Assembly: GCF_025685625.1 (NCBI RefSeq)
Contig: NZ_JAGSYI010000001.1
Span: forward strand, 1,922,001 to 1,986,000
From: Acidicapsa acidisoli
Lineage (GTDB): Bacteria; Acidobacteriota; Terriglobia; Terriglobales; Acidobacteriaceae
DNA: 64,000 bases
Reading direction: 5' to 3'
Under the pieces are notes generated by a model. It searched no databases and was not told the DNA's origin. It was given only the letters and a program-made list of their open reading frames with translations. Below are positions 26,541 through 35,918 of this stretch, in pieces. The position numbers and the translations under genes are program-made. How positions within the stretch are numbered: position 1 is the first letter of the stretch; the number at the start of each line of letters is the position of its first letter.

Positions 26541-27998
26541 ATGATGAACGTCTCCCGGTTCCGGATGATCGCGTGTTTTGCGTTGTGCTGCTCGATGTTT
26601 GGGTCCGCACTTGTTGCGCAGATGGCCCCCGTCGATCACAGCACACGCCGGATTTACGTTGAGCCGTTTGTTACCAAGGAAGGTTCTGAGAAGTTTCGTG
26701 AGGATGTGATCGCCGAGCTCCGTAAACTGAATTCGGTCTCGCTAGCTGGAGACGAATCGAGTGCGGATGTAATCCTGGGTGGTGGCGGCGAAGTTTGGAT
26801 CAAGGGATACCGCAGTCACAACCCGCAGTTGGGCAAGGTGGCGCCTAACGGGACACCAATCTATACCGGCTTCCTCTCGATTGAGCTGAGAGACAGGAAC
26901 GGCCAAACGCTGTGGTCATACCTGGCAACACCTCCAGCAGCTTCGGGAGACATATTGAAAGATCTCTCGACCCTGATTGCGAAGAAACTGGCCGACGCCC
27001 TGCGGCAAGGCGACGCGCCATCCCGCACTACCCCTCTACCGCAACCCACGACTACCTTGAAAGGCGCCGGCGCTACCTTCCCTTTTCCCGTCTATCAGAA
27101 ATGGTTCACTAGCTACCGGCGCGAAAATCCCGCTCTCGATATCACATACGAACCGATCGGGTCGGCGGCTGGAGTTCGCAGCCTGCTGGCAAACAGCGTT
27201 GATTTCGGCGCATCAGACAGCCCGGAGGTGATTCACGAACTCTCTCCAGGTGACGACGAAAAGTATTTGTTTTTTCCATCGGTCGTAGGTGCGGTCGTAC
27301 CTGTCGTAAATCTGCCCGGACTTTCCGGCGATATCGCATTCACTCCGGAGGCGCTGGCTGGTATCTATCAGGGGAAGATCACGAAGTGGAACGACCCGAT
27401 TTTGACCCGCGCCAATCGCGGCCTTCGCCTTCCGGATCTCAATATCGTTGTCGTTCATCGCGCGGACGGCAGCGGTACCAGTTATGCCTGGACGGACTAT
27501 CTTTCAAAGACCAGTTCTGAATGGAAGACCCAGGTCGGTGCGAGCCTGGCTCCTAAATGGCCGATAGGCCGCGAGGCAAGCGGGAACGACGGGGTATCTA
27601 AACTGGTAAAGGAGCAGAATGGCGCAATTGGGTATGTCGAATTCATTTACGCTCTACAGAATCACCTTAGCTACGGTAGAGTTCGAAATCGAGACGGAGA
27701 GTTCGTCGCAGCCAGCCTTGAAAGTATCGCTGCAGCTGTAAGTCACTCCGTAAAACTCAGTGGTGACTTCAAAGTCTCTATCGTGGATTCACCGGGTGCG
27801 GGCGTCTACCCGATCAGCTCTTTTACCTGGATAGTTGTTCCGACGCATATTGCAGACGACGCCAAACGGAATGCGCTCACGGGTTTTCTGCACTGGATGG
27901 CGGGCCCAGCCCAGCGACAGGCCGCCGCGTTGGGATACCTTCCTATTCCAAAGGATGTGGCCGTTAAGGAAGAAGCTGCGATCGCGAAGATTCACTAG
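26541..27998 (+). CDS. PstS-type phosphate-binding protein with extra N-terminal domain
   Basis: Start at ATG 26541 (GGAGG nine bases upstream), 485 residues. After a signal peptide (FRMIACFALCCSMFGSALVA) comes an alpha/beta domain of about 120 residues (RRIYVEPFVTKEGSEKFRED through LIAKKLADALRQGD), which looks like the small CsgG/LptE-like fold used by periplasmic lipoproteins. A Pro/Thr linker leads to a complete PstS solute-binding domain: TLKGAGATFPFPVYQKWFTS, VDFGASDSP, AGIYQGKITKWNDP, RADGSGTSYAWTDYLSKTSS. No pstCAB or phoU is in the window. The gene follows two outer-membrane barrels in one direction, so it may act with them. PstS identity is strong; the fused domain is inferred. Confidence 0.88.
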   Translation: MMNVSRFRMIACFALCCSMFGSALVAQMAPVDHSTRRIYVEPFVTKEGSEKFREDVIAELRKLNSVSLAGDESSADVILGGGGEVWIKGYRSHNPQLGKVAPNGTPIYTGFLSIELRDRNGQTLWSYLATPPAASGDILKDLSTLIAKKLADALRQGDAPSRTTPLPQPTTTLKGAGATFPFPVYQKWFTSYRRENPALDITYEPIGSAAGVRSLLANSVDFGASDSPEVIHELSPGDDEKYLFFPSVVGAVVPVVNLPGLSGDIAFTPEALAGIYQGKITKWNDPILTRANRGLRLPDLNIVVVHRADGSGTSYAWTDYLSKTSSEWKTQVGASLAPKWPIGREASGNDGVSKLVKEQNGAIGYVEFIYALQNHLSYGRVRNRDGEFVAASLESIAAAVSHSVKLSGDFKVSIVDSPGAGVYPISSFTWIVVPTHIADDAKRNALTGFLHWMAGPAQRQAAALGYLPIPKDVAVKEEAAIAKIH

Positions 27999-28096
27999 AG
28001 GCCGTTATTAACTTTGTCCCTTTGATATCCGCAGAATAGCGAAAGTTCAGCAGCGTATAGAACGATAACAAGATAGGGAATCGTAACAGGCGCAGC

Positions 28097-28303
28097 TATC
28101 CGAGTGATGTGAGCGATGAAGAGTGGCGTTTATAGCGTCGTATCTGGCGCTTTGTCGTGAGGATGCAGAGCAGTGGGAGTATCTACTGCGCGCGGCGTTC
28201 AACGGGGTTGCACTATATTGCCAAGACCGGCTGCCATTGGCGGATGCTGCCCGATGACTTGCCTCCGTGGACCGTTGTGTATCGCAGATGCGCCGCTGGA
28301 TCT
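28097..28303 (+). pseudogene. IS5-family transposase remnant (N-terminal part)
   Basis: Reading across three frames gives a recognisable transposase N-terminus: YPSDVSDEEW, then FIASYLALCREDAEQWEYLL with RAAFNG, then LHYIAKTGCHWRMLPDDLPP and WTVVYR, then QMRRWI. Frames change near 28133, 28206 and 28285. The W-R-M-L-P-D-D-L-P-P-W motif is diagnostic of the IS4/IS5 DUF4096-type N-terminal domain. The catalytic DDE part is missing. It marks an old insertion at the left border of the accessory region. Confidence 0.75.
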
Positions 28304-28346
28304 AAATTCACTCCAAACGTAGAAACGACCTCCGTGCTGCCCTGTT

Positions 28347-28508
28347 GCTGGAAGAACTCCTCCTTCGAGTCCCAAAGTTTGACGGTGAAGTCGATGGCTA
28401 TTGAGCCTTCTGACAAAGATATGGGGATCGACATTCTCGCTCGCGTCCGTCTGGGATAACAAGACTACCTTCTCGTCTGTGAGGTCAAGCAGAGTGGTCA
28501 CCCGCTCA
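28347..28508 (+). pseudogene. Decayed gene fragment, possible PD-(D/E)XK-type nuclease-like protein
   Basis: Fragments LEELLLRVPK, then in another frame MAIEPSDKDMGIDILARVRL G, a stop, and QDYLLVCEVKQSGHP. The spacing D-I-L-A-R-V...LLVCEVKQSG resembles the core E-x-K strand of restriction-endonuclease-like folds. One stop and at least one frameshift separate the pieces. The identification is a pattern impression only. Confidence 0.3.
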
Positions 28509-28564
28509 GCCCCACTCAAAGGACATAGCCTCAGCCCGAGCGGCTTCCTTCAAGTCCCTGTACC

Positions 28565-28598
28565 CGTTGAGGCCATCCCTTGCGAGATGGCCTCAACG
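28565..28598. terminator. Strong hairpin downstream of the TonB receptor gene
   Basis: Perfect 13-bp stem (CGTTGAGGCCATC at 28565-28577 with its complement at 28586-28598) and an 8-base loop, about 130 bases beyond the minus-strand receptor stop. No clear U-tract on the minus strand; it could be a terminator or part of the decayed element. Confidence 0.4.
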
Positions 28599-28729
28599 AT
28601 TGCAAAGCAACTCGACTTTTAAAACGCGACCTTTACCGATTCTGTAAACGACCGGCCGCTTCCAACTCCGTTGCCAACATCCAGCGGCAAAAAGAGCCGT
28701 CTGGTTTTGGCATTGTGCTCCGGTTAGGC

Positions 28730-31700
28730 TCAGAAGTTTATCTTCACCGAGGCCTCGAGCACACGAGAACTACCGACGCCGTTGACATTGCCCACGCCGC
28801 TGCCCAGGGTACCGGTGATCTTGCCAAGGTTTGATCCAAGAGTTCCGTTTGGCTGGCCGAAAGCCGGAGTATTGGTCATGTTGAAGGCATCGAAGCGGGC
28901 TTCGAACGAAGACTCGTGGAAAATTGGGAAGCTCTTGAAGAGTGAAACGTTGTTTGAGAAGTATCCGGGGCCACGGAACTGGTTGCGCTGTGTGTTCCCG
29001 ACTACGCATGGATTGGGATTGCTGGCCGAATATGCTACGCAGGCGGGGGGCGCCACAAATGAGGTCGGATCGAACCAGGCGGTGTTGGCCGCTCGACTCA
29101 CACTATGAGTGACCTTGTAAGGCCCAGTTTGATTGACCGTCTGGGTTGTTCCCGGGGTCGCACTGGTTGTCGATATCGTAAAAGGAAGACCAGAGAGCAT
29201 TCCGATGGTTGCCGAAGTCTTCCACCCGCCCAGAGTGTAGGCGGCGACGCCGGAACTGAAGAAGCGGTGACCATGTCCTGCAGGCAACTCGTAGGTAACC
29301 GTCTGCTCGAAGTTTCTCTTGCGGTCGAAGTCAAGCAGATTATAGTTACGGCGCAAGTTTCCGCTCCAATATAACAAGTTTCCATCCTGCGCCCCGGTCT
29401 GGTAACCCTGCGCCTTGCCCCAGGTAAATGCGGAGTTGAATGCCAGGCCATTGGTGAAGCGGCGAGTGAGTTGGGTTTGCAGCGACTCATAGTTGCTGGA
29501 GAAGCCGACGAAATATTCTGTGACCGATGCAGTTTTTCCAAAGGCGATTTTGAAAGGATCGTATGAGCCGCTCTGGCCATAGATCGTCGGCTGGTTGATG
29601 TTCTGCGCGATGTCGATCCGCGTACCGTGATTGGCAACATACGCGACTTGCAGCGACATGTTCTTGGGCAGAGCCTGCTCGACCGCAAAGTTCCACGAGT
29701 CCACATAGGCATTCTTGAAGTTTTTGGGAATAAGAAGATTCGACAGTCCGATGGTCCCGTTGGCCGCGCTTTCCACGAGAGCTCCGTTGGATGGAAAAGT
29801 CACTGTCGGGGTTGCAGGTATGCCAGTCACAAAATTGATCACACCACCTACAGGGTTGAGGGCTGGTCCATAGGTTGGTGTGTTCGTGTAGCCGGTGCTT
29901 GTCTTGATCGGGTAGTTATAGGCGTAGCTATTGTCCACAAACGGAACATAGCTAATGCCAAATCCGGCGCGAACAACAGTTTTCTCTGTGAAACGATAGG
30001 ACAATCCCAGCCGAGGCGCAAAATTTGTATAGTCGGTCTTCATCCCGAGATTGGAAGAGTTGCCGTCTTCGCCAGCGATAACCAGTGAATTATTGGTGGG
30101 ATCATAGTTGACGAAGCCGCCCGACTTACGCGGCGTGGCCGGTGGGTACAGTTCGTAGCGCAGACCGAGATCCAGAGTGAGCTTTGGACCAACCTGCCAC
30201 TTATCGGAGACAAAAAAGAAGAGCCACGTTTGTCGATAGCAAGGGAAGGTGCTGTTGGTGTCCTGGCCAACTTTATAGGGAACGTCGAACAGCATACTGG
30301 CCATGTCGTTGGCCTCACCGGTGACGCTGCCATTGAATGCGGTCGCGTTCGGCGCGGAAGTCGTGTTTTCCTGAAAATAGAACTGTCCTGCAGCTGCATT
30401 ATTGTTTCCCTGCAGAAGATCGTCGCGCACGCGGCGGATGTCAGCACCTGCTTTCAAAGTGTGGTTGCCGATAATCTTCGTCCAGTTATTGGCAAAGTCG
30501 ATATTGGACTCGGCGCGCAGCCAGGGCAATGACGCCGAATAGCCGATTAACGGGGACGAGAAGACGTTCGCCGAGAAGGCGACTTGCCCGCTGCTCGTGG
30601 GAGTGTTGTCGGTTCCATTGGGGCCGTTGCCGGGGATACCAAGCGTCGTCGCATCATCCTTTCCATAATCTGTCTGCGTCGCCGAGTTACGCAGATGGGC
30701 CAGACCCGCGCGTGCTTCGGTAAACAGGGTTGGCGAGAAGACATGATCGTAGTTGAAGCCGGTGCTATAGGCTGCTGCAATTCCAGTCGCTTCAAATCCT
30801 CCCGCGCCTCCGGGGCCTCCGAGGAACGAACCGAAGAGCGGCGCTTGATTCGTAGTCGTATTCTGGTGACTGAAACGGCCGCTCAAATGGTCCTTGGCAG
30901 ATATCGCGAAATCCGACTTGATGTCATAGCTGATGGCGTCTTTGCTGAATGGAAGGTTCGACGAAAAATTGTTCGTCGTTGCGCCAGCGATGTATGGGGC
31001 TGACGAGAGATTCGTTTTGGGATTTCTGGCGAGGGCATCCAGGTCCTGAAGAACGGTTAAGCCCACTTTGCTTATGCCGGGATTGGTAGTTGGAATCAAG
31101 TTGCCGGCAAACGGTGTACGACCGGTCCCGCAGTTGTTGTTCGCTGTGCTGCCGACGCAATCTGCCGTATCTCCAGTATTCGGATCGTAAACCTGGCCCG
31201 AATATTCGCTCAGGTTGTAAAAGCCGTTGGTCACGTTATAGAACGGAATGGTCGCGATTGTCGTCGTAGATTCGTGATCAGAGGTGCGGAGAAAATCGCC
31301 GAAGATGAACAGCTTATTCTTGAGAATTGGGCCGCCCAGCGAGCCGCCCGTGTAATTGTAGACAAGACGTCCATTAGGTCCGGCTGCGAAGAAGTTGCGA
31401 GCATTGACGCCGTTGTTTTCCATGTTCTGGAAGGCCGACCCATGAAACGAGTTTGTCCCTGACTTGAGCGTCACGTTGACTACGGTTCCCACTGCGCGCC
31501 CGAACTCCGCGTCGAAGTTGTTCGTCGTGATGTCCACATTCTGAATAGAGGCTGCGGGGGGAACGAGGATGATGTGGATGCCAGTACGCTGGTCGTCATC
31601 GATACCCTCAATCTGGTACAGATTGACGTAAGAGGACTGGCCATTCGAGTTTGTGGATAGATCGTTGTTGGCGTTGTAGAACTGCGAGTTGTTGAAGACG

Positions 31701-32215
31701 ATCGGCGCCATGCCCGGCACTGTATTCAGTAGGGATTGAAAGCTGTTGCCGCTACTTAGGGGAAGACTGCTGATCTCGCCTTGCTCGATCGTGTTTGAGA
31801 TATCGGCACGGTCGGTCTGGAGTTCAGGAGGGGCGGTCGTGACTTCTATCGTTTCCGTCATGCTGCCCGGGACCAGGGCTACATCGACGCGCGTCGTTGT
31901 GTTTGTCGCCAGGGCGATGTTCTCGCGGGTTTCTTTTTTGAAGCCTTGTGCGACAACCGTGACCGCGTAGGTCCCGGAAGGAAGATCGGGTTCGGTATAG
32001 TCCCCGCTTCCATTGGTGACCGTTGCATATTGGGCACTCTGACCAGTTAGAACAATCGTGACTTGGGCATTGGTTACTACGTTTCCCGCCGAGTCGGTGA
32101 CCGTACCGAGCAGCGTGCCATTCACCGCCTGTCCCAAAAGAGCGTGGGAAAACCCAAGCACGAAGAGGGCAAGCACGGACCGGATGATGGGCCTCATCAT
32201 TTTGCGTTGCGTCAT
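28730..32215 (-). CDS. Oar-type TonB-dependent receptor with carboxypeptidase-regulatory domain
   Basis: Outer-membrane receptor of the acidobacterial Oar class, 1161 residues from ATG 32215 (GGAG upstream; an upstream in-frame start at 32272 adds 19 residues before the signal peptide). Signal peptide (RPIIRSVLALFVLGFSHALL), then an Ig-like carboxypeptidase-regulatory domain (about 30-115, NGTLLGTVTDSAGNVVTNAQ ... VTVVAQGFKKETRENIALAT), a plug domain (about 120-260, ending NNFDAEFGRAVGTVVNVTLK) and a large barrel that ends VLEASVKINF with terminal Phe. It probably imports an oligosaccharide or other bulky ligand; no SusD-like partner or enzyme is adjacent. The nearest other gene is 1.1 kb upstream, so it is expressed alone. 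Confidence 0.92.
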   Translation of the reverse strand: MTQRKMMRPIIRSVLALFVLGFSHALLGQAVNGTLLGTVTDSAGNVVTNAQVTIVLTGQSAQYATVTNGSGDYTEPDLPSGTYAVTVVAQGFKKETRENIALATNTTTRVDVALVPGSMTETIEVTTAPPELQTDRADISNTIEQGEISSLPLSSGNSFQSLLNTVPGMAPIVFNNSQFYNANNDLSTNSNGQSSYVNLYQIEGIDDDQRTGIHIILVPPAASIQNVDITTNNFDAEFGRAVGTVVNVTLKSGTNSFHGSAFQNMENNGVNARNFFAAGPNGRLVYNYTGGSLGGPILKNKLFIFGDFLRTSDHESTTTIATIPFYNVTNGFYNLSEYSGQVYDPNTGDTADCVGSTANNNCGTGRTPFAGNLIPTTNPGISKVGLTVLQDLDALARNPKTNLSSAPYIAGATTNNFSSNLPFSKDAISYDIKSDFAISAKDHLSGRFSHQNTTTNQAPLFGSFLGGPGGAGGFEATGIAAAYSTGFNYDHVFSPTLFTEARAGLAHLRNSATQTDYGKDDATTLGIPGNGPNGTDNTPTSSGQVAFSANVFSSPLIGYSASLPWLRAESNIDFANNWTKIIGNHTLKAGADIRRVRDDLLQGNNNAAAGQFYFQENTTSAPNATAFNGSVTGEANDMASMLFDVPYKVGQDTNSTFPCYRQTWLFFFVSDKWQVGPKLTLDLGLRYELYPPATPRKSGGFVNYDPTNNSLVIAGEDGNSSNLGMKTDYTNFAPRLGLSYRFTEKTVVRAGFGISYVPFVDNSYAYNYPIKTSTGYTNTPTYGPALNPVGGVINFVTGIPATPTVTFPSNGALVESAANGTIGLSNLLIPKNFKNAYVDSWNFAVEQALPKNMSLQVAYVANHGTRIDIAQNINQPTIYGQSGSYDPFKIAFGKTASVTEYFVGFSSNYESLQTQLTRRFTNGLAFNSAFTWGKAQGYQTGAQDGNLLYWSGNLRRNYNLLDFDRKRNFEQTVTYELPAGHGHRFFSSGVAAYTLGGWKTSATIGMLSGLPFTISTTSATPGTTQTVNQTGPYKVTHSVSRAANTAWFDPTSFVAPPACVAYSASNPNPCVVGNTQRNQFRGPGYFSNNVSLFKSFPIFHESSFEARFDAFNMTNTPAFGQPNGTLGSNLGKITGTLGSGVGNVNGVGSSRVLEASVKINF

Positions 32216-33360
32216 TTTGGAGTCTCCTTCATTGATTCGCAATTCTGACTCAATATCTCTGTAGTCCGGCAAAGGGCAGCAGTGCTGCGGCAGAAATAGC
32301 TGGGGGATCCGCCTGCTGGGTGCTCAGGGGCACACTGAGCGCAGCAATCGTTGCGATGAAAACAGGAAAGACAGAATATGCGGGGCCAAGAACGGCAATG
32401 CTTCGTGCGCGCATAAACCCGGACCTCCAGCTTGTCTTGCATCGTGCAACTGAAGAGAAGTAGTTCTTAACCACTCAGGAAGAAGCGAAAGCAGATTAAA
32501 CCGAGTTTGCGGCGCCCGGCAAATAATTTAATTACTTTCTGCCAGGCGACCTGAAAAACGAGCGAAATTCGCACCCGGACGCGCTGCGTCAATCGCCTTC
32601 ACCCCAGGGCTTCGATCGTGCGAGGCCTGATATGCGGTAAGGTTGCCGCCCGGCAGAGAACCCACACGTCAGCAATGGTCGCGTAAGTATCTGTAACTCT
32701 TTCACATGCAATCAGTTATAGAGCTAGGGGCGAAATTGATCTCGATATATTAGCTAGCAGCAAGGTTTTTCGAAGGCGTGGCATCGTTCCGAATGGATTT
32801 TGGGTCCAACTGAAAGTGAATCCAAGGCTCCCGAGGCGTCGGCGAGGTCATCGCGATTACCCGGCAACCGACGATCACGCCTTCGAAGTCATCGCCTTCA
32901 ACCGTTTTTGCCACGTTCAAGAGTTAGCAGACGATCGCGCGGGATAGGACCGTGATACTCCAGTCGGAATCCCGCGCCCACTCGCTCATTTTTCAGCTAT
33001 CCCGCTCAAGCAGATCCGTTAGCCTTCAGCAGCAGGTAGAAACGATCCGGATGAAGGGTGAGGCTGGTCGAAAAATCTGCGGCTTTCTACCACTGAAAGA
33101 GCAATTGATCCTTCGGCGAGAACCCAAAGAGCGGTGCAACTTTTGCAGCGGAATGCGCAGAGCGCCCTCTATCCCAGTCTTCCGATAAGGCCTTTAAGAG
33201 ACTTTGATCCCGGTCGGCAATGTTCTGTATGAGAACGTGTGCTGACTCCCGATCGATCGGTTTTCCTCCGGCTTGTTCGAAGATGGCGGATTCACGCCAG
33301 AACTCTCCTGCTTTGAGCCTTTCCTCTTCTTGTCCTTAGTGAAAGGTATAGATCCCATTC
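32216..33360. other. 1.1-kb stretch without a supportable gene
   Basis: The right-hand border of the TonB receptor promoter region. A 74-codon minus-strand frame (32250-32474) contains one hydrophobic segment (AYSVFPVFIATIAALSVPLS) and could be a short membrane peptide, but there is no clear ribosome site. On the minus strand about 32750-32900 a 47-codon open stretch ends ITMTSPTPREPWIHFQ-like (VIAMTSPTPREPWIHFQLDP) and may be the tail of a lost gene. Several other frames carry many stops. Nothing else recognised. Confidence 0.4.
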
Positions 33361-34236
33361 TTATGCCTGGTCCGCAGTTCCATGGACCAGTTGCTCGATC
33401 CACGCTTTCATCGATTCCTTCGGCTCCCCCATTGCCGCATTTGACACGTCCTCCCACGCTTCCCACGTCTCCAGCCGCTCCGCATACGCAGCGCGAGCCC
33501 TGGGCAGAATCGAAGTGCCTAACCCCAATCGCAGCGGCGGATTTTCCGCGTCCACGAGCTTGAGGATTGCTTCTGCCGTCGCCTCTGGATCGCCGCGTTC
33601 AACCTCGGCCAGGCGGGTAAGAAACTGCTTCCGGAACTCCGCGTATGGCTCCAGAACATCCGCGATCTGTGAGGACTTTCCAAAGTCGGTTGCGTAGGCT
33701 CCGGGTTCAACGAGTGTGACCTTCAACCCGAACGCCTTCACCTCCTGCGCGAGGGATTCGTGGAGGGCTTCGACCGCCCATTTGGTGGCGCAATAGAAGC
33801 CGATGAGCGGCAATGCCGTTATCCCAAGCCCGCTCGAGACACCGAGAATGTGACCGCTCCCTTGTTTCCGCAGCAAAGGCAGAGCCGCTCGGAGTACTCG
33901 GACCATGCCCAGGTAGTTTGCATCGAAGAGACCGCGGATCTGCTCGTCGCTCGCTTCCTCTGTTGCCGCGAACAAACTTGCACCGGCGTTGTTGACAAGG
34001 ATGTCGAGCCTGCCGAAGTGCGCGTATGCCCGATGAACCACTTGCTGCACCTGCGCGGAGTCGGTGACGTCGAGAGCGAGAGGCAGCACCGCATCGCCGA
34101 AACGTTCCGAGAGATCGGCGACGTCTGCCAGTTTGCGGGCGGTCGCTGTGACCCGATCACCGCGTTTAAGAGCAGACTCGGCCCAGATGCGGCCGAATCC
34201 GCGCGAGGCGCCGGTGATGAACCATGTCTTTTTCAT
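33361..34236 (-). CDS. Short-chain dehydrogenase/reductase (SDR)
   Basis: NAD(P)-dependent oxidoreductase of the classical SDR type, 291 residues. Cofactor motif ITGASRGFGRIWAE at residues 6-19, NNAG at about 82-85, catalytic Ser (VSSGLGITALP) and YCATK (Tyr-x-x-x-Lys) follow in order. The C-terminal extension (about 190-291) is usual for the group related to oxidoreductases acting on ketones or sugars. It is 30 bases downstream of the epimerase-like gene, on the same strand, and probably controlled by the divergent TetR gene. Substrate unknown. Confidence 0.9.
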   Translation of the reverse strand: MKKTWFITGASRGFGRIWAESALKRGDRVTATARKLADVADLSERFGDAVLPLALDVTDSAQVQQVVHRAYAHFGRLDILVNNAGASLFAATEEASDEQIRGLFDANYLGMVRVLRAALPLLRKQGSGHILGVSSGLGITALPLIGFYCATKWAVEALHESLAQEVKAFGLKVTLVEPGAYATDFGKSSQIADVLEPYAEFRKQFLTRLAEVERGDPEATAEAILKLVDAENPPLRLGLGTSILPRARAAYAERLETWEAWEDVSNAAMGEPKESMKAWIEQLVHGTADQA

Positions 34237-34266
34237 GTCGATTCCTCCGTGATTGTGGGGTTATGT

Positions 34267-35151
34267 TCAAGCCTCGGAATAGCGCATGTTCCCGAGATCG
34301 GTCAGAAGCGAGGGGCCGGTGGGGTTCCATCCGAGCTTTGCGCGAGTCTGTGCACTGGAGATGTGGGCGTCCCTCCCTGCGAAGAACCCGAAGAAGCCGA
34401 AATGTTCCTGGGCCTGTTCCTGCGGAATGGAAATGACGGGCACATTCAGGCCGCGGCCGATAGCGGTGGCGATGTCTTTGAGAGCAACACCCTCTTCGGC
34501 GACAGCGTGGTACCGGGCTCCTGCTGTGCCTTTCTCCAACGCGAGCCGGTAGAGCCGGGCGACATCCGACACATGCGCGGCAGGCCACCGGTTGTGACCA
34601 TCGCCGATATACGCCGAGACTCCCTTTGCGCGCGCCACCGCAATCAGCGGAGTGATGAGGCCCTGCTTTACGGTATCGTGCACCTGCGGCAACCGCATTA
34701 CCGAGGCATGGACTCCGCGCTCCGTCAGTGCGACGGCCGTCACCTCGGATACACGAGGAAGGGATGGGGAAGATAGCGGCGGATCGTCCTCGGTGGCGGC
34801 ACGGCCCTGAGCCACTCCAACTCCAGAGCTGATGATGAACGGACGGCTGGAGCCCTGAAGCACGGCGCCGATGGTCTCGATGGCGCGCTTGTCCATCTCG
34901 CAGCTTTTCGCGAACCTCGACCAGTCGTGGACGAAGGCTGTGTGGATGACCGCATCAGACGCAGCTGCTCCGCTGCGCAGGCTTTCCAGGTCCTCCAGAT
35001 CGCCTCGATGCGCCTCGACGCCCGCGGCCTCAAGCGATTTTGCGCCCGCGTCCGACCGCGCCATTCCAAGGACGTGGTGGCCCGCACCGACGAGTTCTTT
35101 CACGATTGCGGAACCGATGAATCCGGTAGCGCCAGTAACGAATACACGCAT
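34267..35151 (-). CDS. NAD-dependent epimerase/dehydratase (extended SDR)
   Basis: 294 residues from ATG 35151, selected because AAGGAGGC precedes it; the frame stays open upstream but without protein-like sequence. N-terminal Rossmann motif MRVFVTGATGFIGSAIVKEL, then DLEDLESLRSGAAASDAVIH, substrate region and C-terminal LGWNPTGPSLLTDLGN. Relatives act on NAD(P)H and sugar or flavonoid-like carbonyl compounds. First gene of a two-gene unit with the SDR; its start is 86 bases from a 21-base palindrome that lies before the divergent TetR gene, so both directions are likely repressed by that regulator. Confidence 0.88.
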   Translation of the reverse strand: MRVFVTGATGFIGSAIVKELVGAGHHVLGMARSDAGAKSLEAAGVEAHRGDLEDLESLRSGAAASDAVIHTAFVHDWSRFAKSCEMDKRAIETIGAVLQGSSRPFIISSGVGVAQGRAATEDDPPLSSPSLPRVSEVTAVALTERGVHASVMRLPQVHDTVKQGLITPLIAVARAKGVSAYIGDGHNRWPAAHVSDVARLYRLALEKGTAGARYHAVAEEGVALKDIATAIGRGLNVPVISIPQEQAQEHFGFFGFFAGRDAHISSAQTRAKLGWNPTGPSLLTDLGNMRYSEA

Positions 35152-35237
35152 TTGTGCCTCCTTGATCTCATTCCAGCTAAGATTGACCAAAGGATGCAGT
35201 CTCAACCAAAACGGAGACAGCCTCCGAATGAGTAGAT

Positions 35238-35258
35238 AACCGGAGATGTCCTCCGGTT
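35238..35258. promoter_or_regulatory. Palindromic operator between epimerase/SDR unit and TetR gene
   Basis: Perfect inverted repeat AACCGGAG-ATGTC-CTCCGGTT, 8-5-8, in the 123-base divergent intergenic region. Size and position match TetR-family operators. It ends 16 bases before the chosen TetR start codon, which argues against the upstream TTG at 35257 as start. Confidence 0.7.
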
Positions 35259-35274
35259 GCAAGAATTTTTGGAG

Positions 35275-35856
35275 ATGATGAAGAAACCTTCCACGACCGC
35301 CCGAAAACCGCGCATAGACGCGCTGCGCAACCGCGAGCGTATCCTTGAAGTCGCAAAGGCAGCCTTTACCCGACAAGGCGCCAATGCCAGTCTGGACGAA
35401 ATCGCGAAGCAGGCGGGCGTTGGAGCAGGTACTCTGTATCGCCATTTCCCTACGCGGGATGAGCTGATCGAAGGTGTTTACCGGAATGAAGTGGAGAAAC
35501 TTGCTGCTGCCGCTGCCCGCTTCGCCGAAACCATGTCTCCGCTCGAAGCGCTTCGAGCCTGGATGCTGCTGCTGGTCGACTACATCGCGGCAAAACACAT
35601 CATTGCGCCCGCTCTCAATAGCGTAGTCGGAGGCCCGTCCAGGCTCTATGAAGGTTCACGCACCACGATCCAGGGCGCGATCGATGAGCTGGTCAGGCGA
35701 GCTAAGAAGAGTGGCGATCTGCGCAGAGATCTCGATGCATTCGACCTGCTTCGAGCGCTGATCGGCGCATCGCATGTGGGCTCCGGCGCCGATTGGCAAC
35801 AAAGCGCCAGGAGACTGGTGGATATCCTCATCGCAGGCTCACGCCCGGTCAAATAG
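35275..35856 (+). CDS. TetR-family transcriptional repressor
   Basis: 193 residues from ATG 35275 (or ATG 35278). N-terminal helix-turn-helix at about residues 14-60: NRERILEVAKAAFTRQGANA, SLDEIAKQAGVGAGTLYRHF, the family signature. The C-terminal ligand/dimer domain is helical (SPLEALRAWMLLLVDYIAAK). Divergent from the epimerase-SDR pair with a clear palindrome between them, so it most likely represses that pair and itself, released by a small ligand, perhaps a substrate of the oxidoreductases. Confidence 0.92.
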   Translation: MMKKPSTTARKPRIDALRNRERILEVAKAAFTRQGANASLDEIAKQAGVGAGTLYRHFPTRDELIEGVYRNEVEKLAAAAARFAETMSPLEALRAWMLLLVDYIAAKHIIAPALNSVVGGPSRLYEGSRTTIQGAIDELVRRAKKSGDLRRDLDAFDLLRALIGASHVGSGADWQQSARRLVDILIAGSRPVK

Positions 35857-35918
35857 ACCGCGTCTCGCAGTCCACTGTCTCTGACAGTGGACACCCGTGC
35901 CTTCCTCATACCACTGCA

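Noticed and set aside
35257-35274. TTG at 35257 as TetR start
   Set aside because: It lies inside the palindromic operator and lacks a ribosome site; ATG 35275 or 35278 fits the family better.
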